Positions 1 to 8,386 of a stretch of 63,926 bases of DNA are shown one piece after another. The stretch is from positions 1-63,926 of the forward strand of contig NZ_VZIZ01000026.1 in the NCBI RefSeq assembly GCF_009812035.1. Reading direction: 5' to 3'. The stretch is from Psychrobacter nivimaris. GTDB taxonomy: Bacteria; Pseudomonadota; Gammaproteobacteria; Pseudomonadales; Moraxellaceae. Every line of letters starts with the position of its first letter. Position 1 is the stretch's first letter. A model generated the notes under the pieces. The model saw only the letters and a list, made by a program, of their open reading frames with translations, searched no databases and was not told where the DNA came from. Both the position numbers and the translations under genes were made by a program.

Positions 1-60
1 GTGTTTTCATTGTCGTATTCTCTCAGAATATTAGGTCTCCGACAATCCCGGGGCGGTTCA
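1..60 (-). mobile_element. End of an IS3-family (IS51-group-like) element, cut by window edge
   Basis: Read on the minus strand from base 60, this begins TGAACCGCCCCG and continues to an ATG at bases 10-8. It matches, with a few substitutions, the left terminus and orfA start of the complete element at 60303-61611. It is therefore a related but not identical copy running leftward out of the window. Its terminus lies inside copB and supplies that gene's new stop codon. Confidence 0.85.
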
Positions 61-778
61 TGGTAATGTCATTATCATGGTCATCTTTACTAAAGGCTGT
101 CAATCCCACCTCTGGTATGACAACCCAATGCTGGTCTAAACGCCATTCGTACTCTGCGCCCAAATCAAGACGAAGCTGACCATCGGTATATAAGTAGGCT
201 CTCGCATCCGTTTCGATAAAATAAGGCGCGGTACCGACAATACCTGCCATTACGGCAGCGTTGTCGTTTTCAGTATCGTAAGCGACACCAGCTTCACCAT
301 TCCAAAAAATACTTAGTGGTTTCCAATAGGCAAGGGAGCTCAAGCTATCGATTTCTTTATCATCTTTAGTCTGAGCACTACCTTCCGTGCGTAGTCTTAT
401 ACGATTGCTATCAGTACCATACCAACCCGTCGCCTCAAAGTTGATTTGGTCTTCATCAAACTGATAGCCCAAGTCGTCTACTGAGACTCCCCATAATGGC
501 ATGCTGCCCATCATCATTGGCTTACCATACTGCCCGTATGGAACCCCATTTGAATAGTCTGGACTGCGAGCATCAGCTGGTGGCTGCCCACCTTGCATGC
601 CCGACATATCCATACTGCCATGATCCATGCCACTGTGATCCATATCAGACATACCACCTGACATATCCATGCCGCTATGATCCATACCAGACATATCAGC
701 AGCCGTTGCAAACGATGATGTGAGCAAGACTAGCGATGACAAACCAATGAATGACAGATTTTTCTTAGATATTTTCAT
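23..778 (-). pseudogene. copB: Copper resistance protein B, 3' end replaced by IS sequence
   Basis: CopB is an outer-membrane copper-binding protein acting with the periplasmic oxidase CopA. The start at 778 has GAGG about 7 bases upstream and gives a clear signal peptide ending near TAA-ADM. A Met/His/Asp-rich copper-binding stretch (repeats of MSGMDHSG type) follows, then the start of the CopB beta-barrel domain. The family normally runs well past the point where this copy ends. Here the last 11 or so residues (NRPGIV onward) are encoded by the terminal repeat of the IS at bases 60-23. The C-terminal barrel strands are missing, so outer-membrane insertion is doubtful. It lies 25 bp downstream of copA in the same operon. 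Confidence 0.9.
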
Positions 779-803
779 AATAAGCCTCATATTCGAAGGT
801 TTG

Positions 804-2504
804 TTAAACGACGGCAACTTCTCTGAACATGCCGGCTTCCATGTGATACAGCAGATGACAGTGCCATGCCCATCGTCCAACTTCTCCCGTCACATCGAAG
901 CTAATCTTTTGCGCTGGCTGCACCACAATCGTATGTTTACGTACTTGAAAGTCTCCAGATGGCGTGCGCAAGTCACTCCACATACCATGCAGGTGCATCG
1001 GATGGTTCATCATCGTGTCATTGACTAAGGTAATACGCACACGCTCGTTTGGCTTAATATTGACAGGCGTTGCATCCTTAAACATGACACCATCCAACGC
1101 CCAAATATAGCGCTCCATGTTACCCGTTAAATGTAGCTCAATCTCTCTAGTAGGCTTGCGCTGCTCTGCAAATATGGCCTCATCGACAGAGCGCAGCTGA
1201 CTATAATTCAGCACGTCACGATTAATATTACGCAGGTTAATACCGGGATCATCGAGGTTCATACGTGGACTGTCGACACGCATGTCACTCTTAAAATCGT
1301 ATTCTGTTTTTGCGTGCTTTGCTTTATAACCATCAGCACCCATCGCACCCATCATATCGGCCATGGTTAGCCATTCAATCTTATCCATAGCAGGTATTGC
1401 AGCTCGCGCACCTTTTTTGGTCGCAAGCGTGGTCGCAACATAGCCTGAACGATCGATGTTTTGGGCAAATATCGTATGTGCATCTTGAGTAGGCGTGACG
1501 ATGACATCATAAGTCTCAGCCACGCCAATGCGGAAATCATCAATCGCAACGGGTGCGACATCAATACCATCTGTTGCTACCACAGTCATCTTGAGACCCG
1601 GTATACGCACATCGAATATCGTCTGTGCTGAAGCATTGATAAAGCGTAATTTAACGGGCTGTCCTGCTTTTACTAGCTGTGTCCAATTAGCCGCTGTGGT
1701 CTTACCATTCATCAGATAGGTAAAGGTCTTTTCGCCAGACAGATCGGTGAAATCCGTCGGCATCATGCGCATCTGATTCCACATTTTGCGCTTGTCATAA
1801 GCGGCTTCTAAATCTGTTGCGGCGATATCAGACAATAGTTTTTTGAAGTCTGGCAGATGATAATTATCAAAGTCAGCGCGCTGTTTGAGCAATTTCAAGA
1901 GATTGTGCGGATCGCGGTGCGTCCAATCACTCAGCACGATTACATGGTCTTCCTCGATAGGATGACGCTCACGGCCTTTGGGTTCAATGACGATAGCACC
2001 AAGCATACCGGTTTGCTCTTGAAAGCCACTGTGTGAGTGATACCAATAGGTGCCTGATTGTTTAAGTTTGAATTTATAGGTAAAGGTGCTGTTCGCGGGA
2101 ATACCATCGAAACTGATACCTGGCACCCCATCCATCTCAAAAGGTACCAGCAAGCCATGCCAATGAATAGAGGTTGACTCATTCATCTGGTTATGAACAC
2201 GGATAGTTACGGTATCGCCTTCACGCATCTTTAGCGTTGGTGCTGGTAGCGAGTCATTAATCAGTGTTGCCATACTCGACTTGCCATTGACAGTAACGAG
2301 CTTCTTGCTGACATACAGGTCAAACTCATTCCCAGTTAGGATAGGTACGATATGGTCAGATTTATCACTGTTGACGGCTACATTCTGCTGGCCTTTACCG
2401 AGCGCACTATTGGCAATAGACGGTAGGGTGGACAGCATGGATGCCCCTAACAAGGTAGAAGATCCTGTCAAAAAACGCCTGCGGTTAAGCATAGTTTTGT
2501 TCAT
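804..2504 (-). CDS. copA: Copper-resistance multicopper oxidase CopA
   Basis: Periplasmic multicopper oxidase that oxidises Cu(I) and binds copper. The N-terminus has a twin-arginine signal (RRRFLTG, residues 8-14). Copper ligands are seen as HWHG (114-117), WYHSH (154-158), HPMHLH (501-506) and HCHLLYHM (548-555), the full T1/T2/T3 set. At 566 residues it is slightly short for CopA because the Met-rich middle segment is small (MADMMGAMGADG). It is followed directly by copB and preceded by the DUF411 lipoprotein gene, all leftward. Function is well supported by the motifs and the operon. Confidence 0.96.
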   Translation of the reverse strand: MNKTMLNRRRFLTGSSTLLGASMLSTLPSIANSALGKGQQNVAVNSDKSDHIVPILTGNEFDLYVSKKLVTVNGKSSMATLINDSLPAPTLKMREGDTVTIRVHNQMNESTSIHWHGLLVPFEMDGVPGISFDGIPANSTFTYKFKLKQSGTYWYHSHSGFQEQTGMLGAIVIEPKGRERHPIEEDHVIVLSDWTHRDPHNLLKLLKQRADFDNYHLPDFKKLLSDIAATDLEAAYDKRKMWNQMRMMPTDFTDLSGEKTFTYLMNGKTTAANWTQLVKAGQPVKLRFINASAQTIFDVRIPGLKMTVVATDGIDVAPVAIDDFRIGVAETYDVIVTPTQDAHTIFAQNIDRSGYVATTLATKKGARAAIPAMDKIEWLTMADMMGAMGADGYKAKHAKTEYDFKSDMRVDSPRMNLDDPGINLRNINRDVLNYSQLRSVDEAIFAEQRKPTREIELHLTGNMERYIWALDGVMFKDATPVNIKPNERVRITLVNDTMMNHPMHLHGMWSDLRTPSGDFQVRKHTIVVQPAQKISFDVTGEVGRWAWHCHLLYHMEAGMFREVAVV

Positions 2505-2623
2505 AATTATTCACCTGATTTATATCCATAAAGTGAGAGTTGAGTCTATATGTTTATCAGCCAAGCCTATGTCTTTGGCCGCTTATTAACAGAGCTGAAT
2601 AAGCTATTTAAACGACAACCAAG

Positions 2624-3277
2624 CTAGATTTGCTGCTGCGGTGTGTCAATAATTGCATAAATAGCTGTTGAGCCATCTTTGTTAAGCTGCATCACTTTAT
2701 ACGACATAAATTTATCTTGGTATTCCATACCTGGGCTACCGACTGGCATGCTCGGTACAGCAAGTCCGATCGCATCACTTGGTGGGTTTTTTAGGAACTG
2801 CGCCATATACTTAGCAGGGACATGACCTTCAAATACGTAGCCATCAGTAGTGACGGTGGTATGGCAAGAGCGCATTTGCTGCGGTACGCTGTATCGCTCT
2901 TTAAACAAGGACACGTCTTCGACATTCTGTGCAGTTGCGTTTAGACCATGACCTTCGGCATAACCGACCCATTCTTTACAGCAGCCACAATTGGCATCTT
3001 TATAGACGGTGGCTGAGATGTTTTTTAGGATAGTTGATTGGGTATCTGAAGGAGCGCTGACTGGCATTATTTCAGCTGTTGGCTGCTCCGTGTGCGTAGT
3101 TTGCACGTTTTGCGTAGCAACAGTTGGCTCAGTCGCTGGTGTTGAGTCAGCAGCAGCGGAATTAGGTTGACTACAAGCGGCAATCGTTAACGATAATGGC
3201 AATACCACGATCGCCGAGAGCACACGGCCAGATATCAGATTATGTTCATTAATAAATCTATTAGTATAGCGTCTCAT
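2624..3277 (-). CDS. DUF411 family metal-binding lipoprotein
   Basis: The protein carries a lipoprotein signal with a lipobox ending at Cys35 (LTIAAC), then a low-complexity Thr/Pro/Glu linker to about residue 85, then a DUF411 domain. The DUF411 hallmark CGCC is at 97-100 in the context KDANCGCCKEW, and the domain continues with QQMRSCHT and GHVPA. DUF411 proteins accompany copper-resistance genes and are thought to bind metal through the paired cysteines. It sits between the cytochrome c gene and copA in the leftward copper operon. The exact role (copper carrier or thiol redox) is inferred. Confidence 0.88.
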   Translation of the reverse strand: MRRYTNRFINEHNLISGRVLSAIVVLPLSLTIAACSQPNSAAADSTPATEPTVATQNVQTTHTEQPTAEIMPVSAPSDTQSTILKNISATVYKDANCGCCKEWVGYAEGHGLNATAQNVEDVSLFKERYSVPQQMRSCHTTVTTDGYVFEGHVPAKYMAQFLKNPPSDAIGLAVPSMPVGSPGMEYQDKFMSYKVMQLNKDGSTAIYAIIDTPQQQI

Positions 3278-3439
3278 AAAACTACTCCCGAGCGTCTGTC
3301 TGACGATTAAATATTATAAAAATTAGAGCCACATTACTGGATAAAATATCACTGGACAAAATAGTGCTAGCAAAGCTTAAAACTCAAAACTCAAATCGCA
3401 AAAAGCAGCACTATTGAGCACTGCATTTTGTACAAAAAA

Positions 3440-4033
3440 TCAATGTTGCATTTCGGATCCATCACCTGACATATCCATCTCACCATCAAATGACATATCC
3501 AACATACTATCGTCTAACCGAGTCGTTAGCATGGTGTACTGGTTTTCATTTAGGTTAGGTAGCGATCTAATAAAAGCGACCATCGCCCATATCCTGTCAT
3601 CATCGTGAGTAGCGCCCCAAGCGGGCATGCCAGATGCCATAATGCCATGTTTAATCGCCCAAAAGCTTTGTCTGGCACCAGCCTCGCTCTGATAACGTTT
3701 AACAATATTTGCTTTAGTAAAATTCGGCGGTTTTGGATGAAGACCACTGCTCAGATCGGTACTTGTGACACCAGGTGATAAATGACAGCCTGCGCACATG
3801 TCTTTGTAATCAGCCCCACCTGAACTGATCATCTCTGCCTTTTCTAAGTCTGGAACTAAAATATTCTTGCTGGCATGTTCAATCGAGCGTGTGCGGGCAG
3901 TTTCTAAAAAATCGTAAACCAGCGGACTATGAGCTTGATCAGCGCCGATATTTATCACACCACTAGTCACCGTAATAAAAATACCCACAATAGCAACAAA
4001 TACAGTAAAAAGTATTCCTAATAAAAACTTCAT
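3440..4033 (-). CDS. Membrane-anchored c-type cytochrome with Met-rich tail
   Basis: An uncleaved N-terminal membrane segment (residues 3-24) is followed by a class I cytochrome c domain. The heme-binding motif CAGCH is at 80-84, and a MASGMPAWG stretch near 133-141 supplies the likely axial Met ligand. The C-terminus is Met/Asp-rich (SMLDMSFDGEMDMSGDGSEMQH pattern), resembling the CopB copper-binding repeats. In a copper operon it could accept electrons from Cu(I) oxidation or pass them to a terminal oxidase; that role is inferred. A CusR-box-like palindrome lies 59 bp upstream of the start. Confidence 0.88.
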   Translation of the reverse strand: MKFLLGILFTVFVAIVGIFITVTSGVINIGADQAHSPLVYDFLETARTRSIEHASKNILVPDLEKAEMISSGGADYKDMCAGCHLSPGVTSTDLSSGLHPKPPNFTKANIVKRYQSEAGARQSFWAIKHGIMASGMPAWGATHDDDRIWAMVAFIRSLPNLNENQYTMLTTRLDDSMLDMSFDGEMDMSGDGSEMQH

Positions 4034-4091
4034 AGGTTTGTCCTAAAAATCCATTTTATTTAATATTCCATTACTGCTTGATCAGCTTCTC

Positions 4092-4105
4092 TGACAATAT
4101 AGTCA
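4092..4105. promoter_or_regulatory. CusR/CopR-box-like palindrome upstream of cytochrome c gene
   Basis: The site reads TGACAATATAGTCA. It differs at one position from the CusR/CopR core TGACAANNTTGTCA known from enterobacterial cus and pco promoters. It lies 59 bp upstream of the cytochrome c start, where a regulator site for the cyt c-DUF411-copA-copB transcript is expected. No binding data; assignment is by similarity. Confidence 0.5.
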
Positions 4106-4227
4106 AGTCTATATAAATCCGCTACAGCGTCATCCTCGCTAAGCATACTAATGTATAACTTGCACTCGGTTTCCTTGTATCGAAATTATATTGAACTGAC
4201 TATAGTATTGAACTTATAAATTGATAT

Positions 4228-4506
4228 TTAAGAGTCGCTATCGCTGCTCACACAGTGCTTTTGGTACATCGCTTTCATTTTGCTCATGTTAGCCATCATG
4301 GCTTTCATAGCAGGATCATTCATATCCATTCTGCTATGATCCATTTTTTGCATCATCTGCATATGCTTTTGCATCTTCTCACAGTTCATTTGGTCTTTTT
4401 CAGCATGCATTTTTGGGTCGTGCGCCAAAGCAGAGGTTGAAACAACTAAGGCTATAGCAGTTGCTACGATTGATTTAGACAGTGGCATTGATTTGAATAG
4501 TGACAT
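4228..4506 (-). CDS. Small periplasmic Met/His-rich copper-binding protein
   Basis: A 92-residue protein with a signal peptide cleaved after SALA (about residue 28). The mature part is dominated by Met, Lys and His: MHAEKDQMNCEKMQKHMQMM and HSRMDMNDPAMKAMM. It has two cysteines, one in MNCEK and one near the C-terminus (KHCV). No named family is recognised with certainty; the composition and position as the first gene of the leftward copper locus argue for periplasmic copper buffering. The start has a short AGG-like upstream sequence. Confidence 0.75.
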   Translation of the reverse strand: MSLFKSMPLSKSIVATAIALVVSTSALAHDPKMHAEKDQMNCEKMQKHMQMMQKMDHSRMDMNDPAMKAMMANMSKMKAMYQKHCVSSDSDS

Positions 4507-4608
4507 GGTAAATCCTTATTTGATTTGGTATGTAGTCGAAAAGACTTTAAGATATTAAGTTACTTTAAAGCATACTTTAGTGATTCTGACATAGAGATGA
4601 CGGTAAGA

Positions 4609-4622
4609 TTACAATTCTGTCA
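4609..4622. promoter_or_regulatory. CusR/CopR-box-like palindrome between divergent copper genes
   Basis: TTACAATTCTGTCA has two differences from the TGACAANNTTGTCA core. It sits between the leftward Met/His-rich gene and the rightward regulator gene, 80 bp upstream of the regulator start. GATGAC at 4596-4601 and GTCATC at 4619-4624 form an additional outer inverted repeat. A likely autoregulatory site for the adjacent response regulator. Confidence 0.45.
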
Positions 4623-4701
4623 TCTTGAGGTTTTTTTATGTTCAAAGTGGGGTTATGCTTTACTATGCTAGGTAAGCGTGAAAGGTATATGGAAAGCTAT
4701 T

Positions 4702-5424
4702 ATGAAAGTACTGCTGGTAGAAGATGAGTTGAAACTTGGCGAATATATAAAAAAGGGCTTGACCGAAGCTGGGTTTATCGTGGATCATCAGCTAACAGGA
4801 TTAGATGGCTATCATGCATTGATGACGGAAGAGTTTAGCGTGATATTGATGGATGTGATGCTACCTGATGTTAGTGGTTTTGAGCTGGTGCGTAATTACC
4901 GAGCGGCTGGCAAGCATACACCTGTGTTATTTCTAACCGCAAAAGATGACTTGAGTGACAAGATAAAAGGGATTGAGATTGGTGGTGATGATTATTTGAC
5001 CAAACCTTTTGCCTTTGCAGAATTGATCGTCAGGATGAAAAGCTTATTACGACGTGCCAATCAAGCCGACTATCAAAGTACGATTATGCAAATAGCGGAT
5101 CTCAAGATGGATATTGGCAAGCGCACGGTGCATAGAGGAGATAAGCCTATTAAGCTCACGGCAAAAGAGTTTTCCTTACTACAGTTTTTATTAGAGCGCC
5201 GCGGTGAAGTGCTTCCACGCTCAATCATCGCCTCCCAAGTATGGGATATGAACTTTGAAAATGATACCAATGTGATTGATGTGGCGATAAGGCGTCTTCG
5301 TATAAAAATAGACGATGATCATGACGCAAAGCTGATTCATACGGTGCGCGGGATGGGCTATCGGTTGGAAGCTGTCGATACAGCGCTTGATAGTAATCCA
5401 TCTCACGAAGCTGGCAATGTCTAA
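4702..5424 (+). CDS. OmpR-family response regulator, copper (CusR/CopR-like)
   Basis: Receiver domain with the acidic pair E7/D8, phospho-acceptor Asp51 (ILMDVMLPD) and Lys in LTKPF, then an OmpR winged helix ending in VRGMGYRL. The start at 4702 is chosen because GGAAAG lies 6-11 bases upstream and MKVLLVEDE is the usual N-terminus; an in-frame GTG at 4678 would add eight atypical residues. It overlaps the sensor kinase gene by 8 bp, so the two are translationally coupled. Divergent from copper-binding genes, so copper-responsive control of that operon is the natural reading. Confidence 0.93.
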   Translation: MKVLLVEDELKLGEYIKKGLTEAGFIVDHQLTGLDGYHALMTEEFSVILMDVMLPDVSGFELVRNYRAAGKHTPVLFLTAKDDLSDKIKGIEIGGDDYLTKPFAFAELIVRMKSLLRRANQADYQSTIMQIADLKMDIGKRTVHRGDKPIKLTAKEFSLLQFLLERRGEVLPRSIIASQVWDMNFENDTNVIDVAIRRLRIKIDDDHDAKLIHTVRGMGYRLEAVDTALDSNPSHEAGNV

Positions 5425-6973
5425 TATGAAATATAGGTTTGATAATCGGCGTTTACCACTATTATGGCGTACTGTGCTATTGCTCACGATATTTGTTGTT
5501 ATATCGCAGGTTATTATTTATATATGGATACAGCGTTCTGTTAAAGGCCATTTCGAGCAAATGGACGCTGAGATTATGACCCATGCGGCTTTTAACCTAC
5601 GTAAGCGAGTGATAGAACCTAGTAGCCCTATAACTTCCCAAACCCTACATACCTCTCAAAATCCATTGAATAGTCAACAGCCGCTAAGAGCGGCACCTGA
5701 CGTAATGCCTGATGGAGATACTTCTACCGCAGCGATATCAGATGAAACTGATCATCAGCATTCTTCTTGGCTAGATTACGATCTAAAAACCATTATCGCT
5801 AATAAAGAAGGGCAGATACTGTCTAGTACCCCCAATAACTTTGCTCAAGAGCTAGGGGCAGGGTTTAACCTATTATCACTGAAACAAGATAATGATAAGC
5901 AACAGTTTGTGATGAATATCAACAGCCGATACTATCGAGCAATGGTCATTGAAGACGACAAAATGCTCGCGCTTATCGCATTGCCTATAGATGTGCATCA
6001 TCAGTATTTATTACAGTTCAATCGTCAGCTTAGTATGATTTTGTTCGCGATTACCTTGTTGCTCGTCTCAGTAGCGGCGTTGGGTGTGTACTGGGGTTTT
6101 GCCCCTTTGGCGACCATCGTCCAAAAAATGAAAACAATGAATCCTGATAGATTGGATGATAGAGTCACGGTCAGTGATATGCCGTTAGAGCTGCGACCAC
6201 TAGCAGAATCTTACAACTCAATGATGGCCAAGCTTGAAAGTAATTTTGAATCATTGTCACGGTTTTCAGACAATATTGCCCATGAGCTGCGCACTCCAAT
6301 AGCGACACTCAGCACGCAAACGCAAGTCATGTTAAATAAACCAAGAGCGGGCGATGAATACATTGAGCAGCTACATCATCAGCATGACACGTTAGAGCAG
6401 CTGTCGGCCATGATAAATAATATGCTGCTGCTGGCAAAAACCCAAAAAGGATTGAGTGACTCGCAAATCAGTCACGTGGATACGGAAAGTTTAATCACCA
6501 AGCTCGTTGATTACTACGAAATGATTGCAGAAGACCGAGGTATCGCTATTGAAACCAAAGGTGAGTTCAGCGCTGTCTTAGGAGACAAAAGTTTATTACA
6601 AAGGCTCTTTGCTAATCTGATATCGAATGCGATTTATTATGCTGCTCAAGATAGCGTTATAACCATTAGGGCAGATAGAATAAACTCAAATGAGATGGTG
6701 GGCACAACAATAAGCAGTCTTCAACAATCAAAACAAGCTATTTTACGAATGACCATCACCAACCGATTAGATGAGCCATTGACACAAAGTGAGGCAGATA
6801 AGTTGTTTGAGCGCTTCTATCGACATCACAAAACAATAGATCGCCATACAGGAACAGGTTTGGGTCTATCTATCGTACAGTCTGTCGTTGGGGCGCATAA
6901 CGGTAACGTCAGTATTACTATAAAAGACGATGATTGCTTTCAAGTGAGTGTCGAGTTATTGGAGGACGTTTAA
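5417..6973 (+). CDS. Sensor histidine kinase, copper (CusS/CopS-like)
   Basis: Two membrane segments (about residues 16-38 and 206-228) enclose a periplasmic sensor region of roughly 165 residues. That region contains a His-containing DETDHQHSSW stretch. HAMP-like and DHp segments follow, with the phospho-acceptor His289 in HELRTP, then an HATPase domain with an N-box (NLISNAIYYA) and a GTGLGLSIV G-box. The start at 5417 overlaps the regulator stop; ATG 5426 is an alternative. The pairing with the upstream CusR-like regulator and divergence from copper genes support copper sensing. Confidence 0.92.
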   Translation: MSNMKYRFDNRRLPLLWRTVLLLTIFVVISQVIIYIWIQRSVKGHFEQMDAEIMTHAAFNLRKRVIEPSSPITSQTLHTSQNPLNSQQPLRAAPDVMPDGDTSTAAISDETDHQHSSWLDYDLKTIIANKEGQILSSTPNNFAQELGAGFNLLSLKQDNDKQQFVMNINSRYYRAMVIEDDKMLALIALPIDVHHQYLLQFNRQLSMILFAITLLLVSVAALGVYWGFAPLATIVQKMKTMNPDRLDDRVTVSDMPLELRPLAESYNSMMAKLESNFESLSRFSDNIAHELRTPIATLSTQTQVMLNKPRAGDEYIEQLHHQHDTLEQLSAMINNMLLLAKTQKGLSDSQISHVDTESLITKLVDYYEMIAEDRGIAIETKGEFSAVLGDKSLLQRLFANLISNAIYYAAQDSVITIRADRINSNEMVGTTISSLQQSKQAILRMTITNRLDEPLTQSEADKLFERFYRHHKTIDRHTGTGLGLSIVQSVVGAHNGNVSITIKDDDCFQVSVELLEDV

Positions 6974-7181
6974 TCTTTTAGTAGTCAACGATAGATATTC
7001 AATCTGAATGGATAAATTCGGCAAGTGATTGCCTTGAAAACGAGCTGGTAATGACCAAGTAAATGTATGTCTAATGCCCAATATAAAGCTAGAGATTATT
7101 AAAAGGCAATAGGTAAAATAGTAAGTCGATAACGAACATAATACTTAAAACACAATCATAAAAACCAATTAGGGAATGACT

Positions 7182-8309
7182 ATGCATATCACGGCTAATT
7201 TTGATGCAGGCAACATCGACATTATTAATGCAGATGACAAAAAAGACATTCAATTAGCGATTCGCCCAGATGTTGGTGGCGAGTTCTTTCAGTGGTTTAA
7301 CTTTCGTCTGTCAGGTCAAATAGGGGAGCAGTATGTTCTCAACATTTTGAATGCAGGAGAGGCGTCTTATCTAGAAGGTTGGGAGAACTACCAAGCGGTG
7401 GCTTCTTATGATCGTCAGCATTGGTTCCGTCTGCCAACGTCTTATAAAGATGGCAAGTTGACCATCGTGGCAGAGTTAGAATGCGAAACCATTCAGATTG
7501 CTTATTTTGCGCCTTATAGCTATGAGCGTCATCAAGATTTATTGGCCGCAGTGCAAGTGCATCCGCTAGTGACGTTAGAGCATTTGGGCGAAACGCTTGA
7601 TAAACGTGACTTGACTCTAGTCAAAATCGGGGATGGAGATGCTAGTAAGCGTAATATATGGATTACTGCTCGTCAGCATCCAGGTGAGACGATGGCTGAA
7701 TGGCTCATTGAAGGTTTGTTGTATAGCTTGTTAGATAGCGATAATGCGACTGGCAAACAGTTGTTAGACAAGGCCAATTTTTATATTGTTCCTAATATGA
7801 ACCCTGATGGCAGTGTACGTGGTCACTTGCGTACTAACGCTGCCGGAACCAATCTAAACCGTGAGTGGCAAAGTCCAAGCTTAGACAAAAGCCCTGAAGT
7901 ACTTCATGTGATTAACAAAATGGAAGCGACGGGCGTGGATCTATTTTATGATGTGCATGGCGATGAAGCATTGCCGTACGTATTCCTCGCCGGGTCACAA
8001 GGGACACCAAGCTATAGTGATCGTCTTGCTAGTCTGCGTGATAGATTTTCAGAGGTATTAAAGTTAGCCAGTGCTGATTTTCAGTCTGAGATTGGCTATG
8101 AGATTGATGCGCCGGGTGCTGCCAATATGACCGTTGCCACCAATTGGGTAGCAGAGCGTTTTGATTGCCTCGCTAATACGTTAGAGATGCCATTTAAAGA
8201 CAATGATAATCTGCCCGATGAAGAGATGGGTTGGTCACCGGAGCGTTCTATCAAATTAGGCGAAGCATCACTGGTAGCAATGCTAGCTGTCGTGGATGAC
8301 TTAAGATAA
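7182..8309 (+). CDS. M14-family metallocarboxypeptidase (cytosolic carboxypeptidase-like)
   Basis: An N-terminal beta-rich domain (residues 1-120) precedes an M14 zinc peptidase domain, the arrangement of bacterial cytosolic carboxypeptidase-like proteins. Zinc ligands are H166 and E169 (QHPGETM) and H259 (YDVHGDE); NMNPDG and TNLNREW match substrate-binding motifs, and TLEMPFKD near the end holds the expected catalytic Glu. No signal peptide is seen, so it is probably cytosolic. The start at 7182 is preferred over ATG 7176 because AGGGA would abut the latter. The substrate is unknown. Confidence 0.9.
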   Translation: MHITANFDAGNIDIINADDKKDIQLAIRPDVGGEFFQWFNFRLSGQIGEQYVLNILNAGEASYLEGWENYQAVASYDRQHWFRLPTSYKDGKLTIVAELECETIQIAYFAPYSYERHQDLLAAVQVHPLVTLEHLGETLDKRDLTLVKIGDGDASKRNIWITARQHPGETMAEWLIEGLLYSLLDSDNATGKQLLDKANFYIVPNMNPDGSVRGHLRTNAAGTNLNREWQSPSLDKSPEVLHVINKMEATGVDLFYDVHGDEALPYVFLAGSQGTPSYSDRLASLRDRFSEVLKLASADFQSEIGYEIDAPGAANMTVATNWVAERFDCLANTLEMPFKDNDNLPDEEMGWSPERSIKLGEASLVAMLAVVDDLR

Positions 8310-8332
8310 CGATAAAAAAAGCTGCAGAAAAT

Positions 8333-8386
8333 AAAAAGCTGCTAATGATGGCCGAGTGTCTTAGTGGTCATCGTTAGCAGCTTTTT
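8333..8386. terminator. Bidirectional terminator embedded in the end of the EamA gene
   Basis: The arms 8333-8350 (AAAAAGCTGCTAATGATG) and 8369-8386 pair with a single mismatch and end in a T-run on the plus strand. The right arm lies within the last codons of the leftward EamA gene (KAANDD), so that protein's C-terminus is encoded by terminator stem. It would stop transcripts of both convergent genes. Confidence 0.8.

Noticed and set aside
496..723. 75-residue plus-strand ORF in copB
   Set aside because: It is a shadow of the Met/His/Asp repeat of copB on the opposite strand.
8297..8330. AAAAAAAGCTGC upstream of the large terminator as a separate hairpin
   Set aside because: It has no good partner arm of its own; probably a decayed duplicate of the stem.
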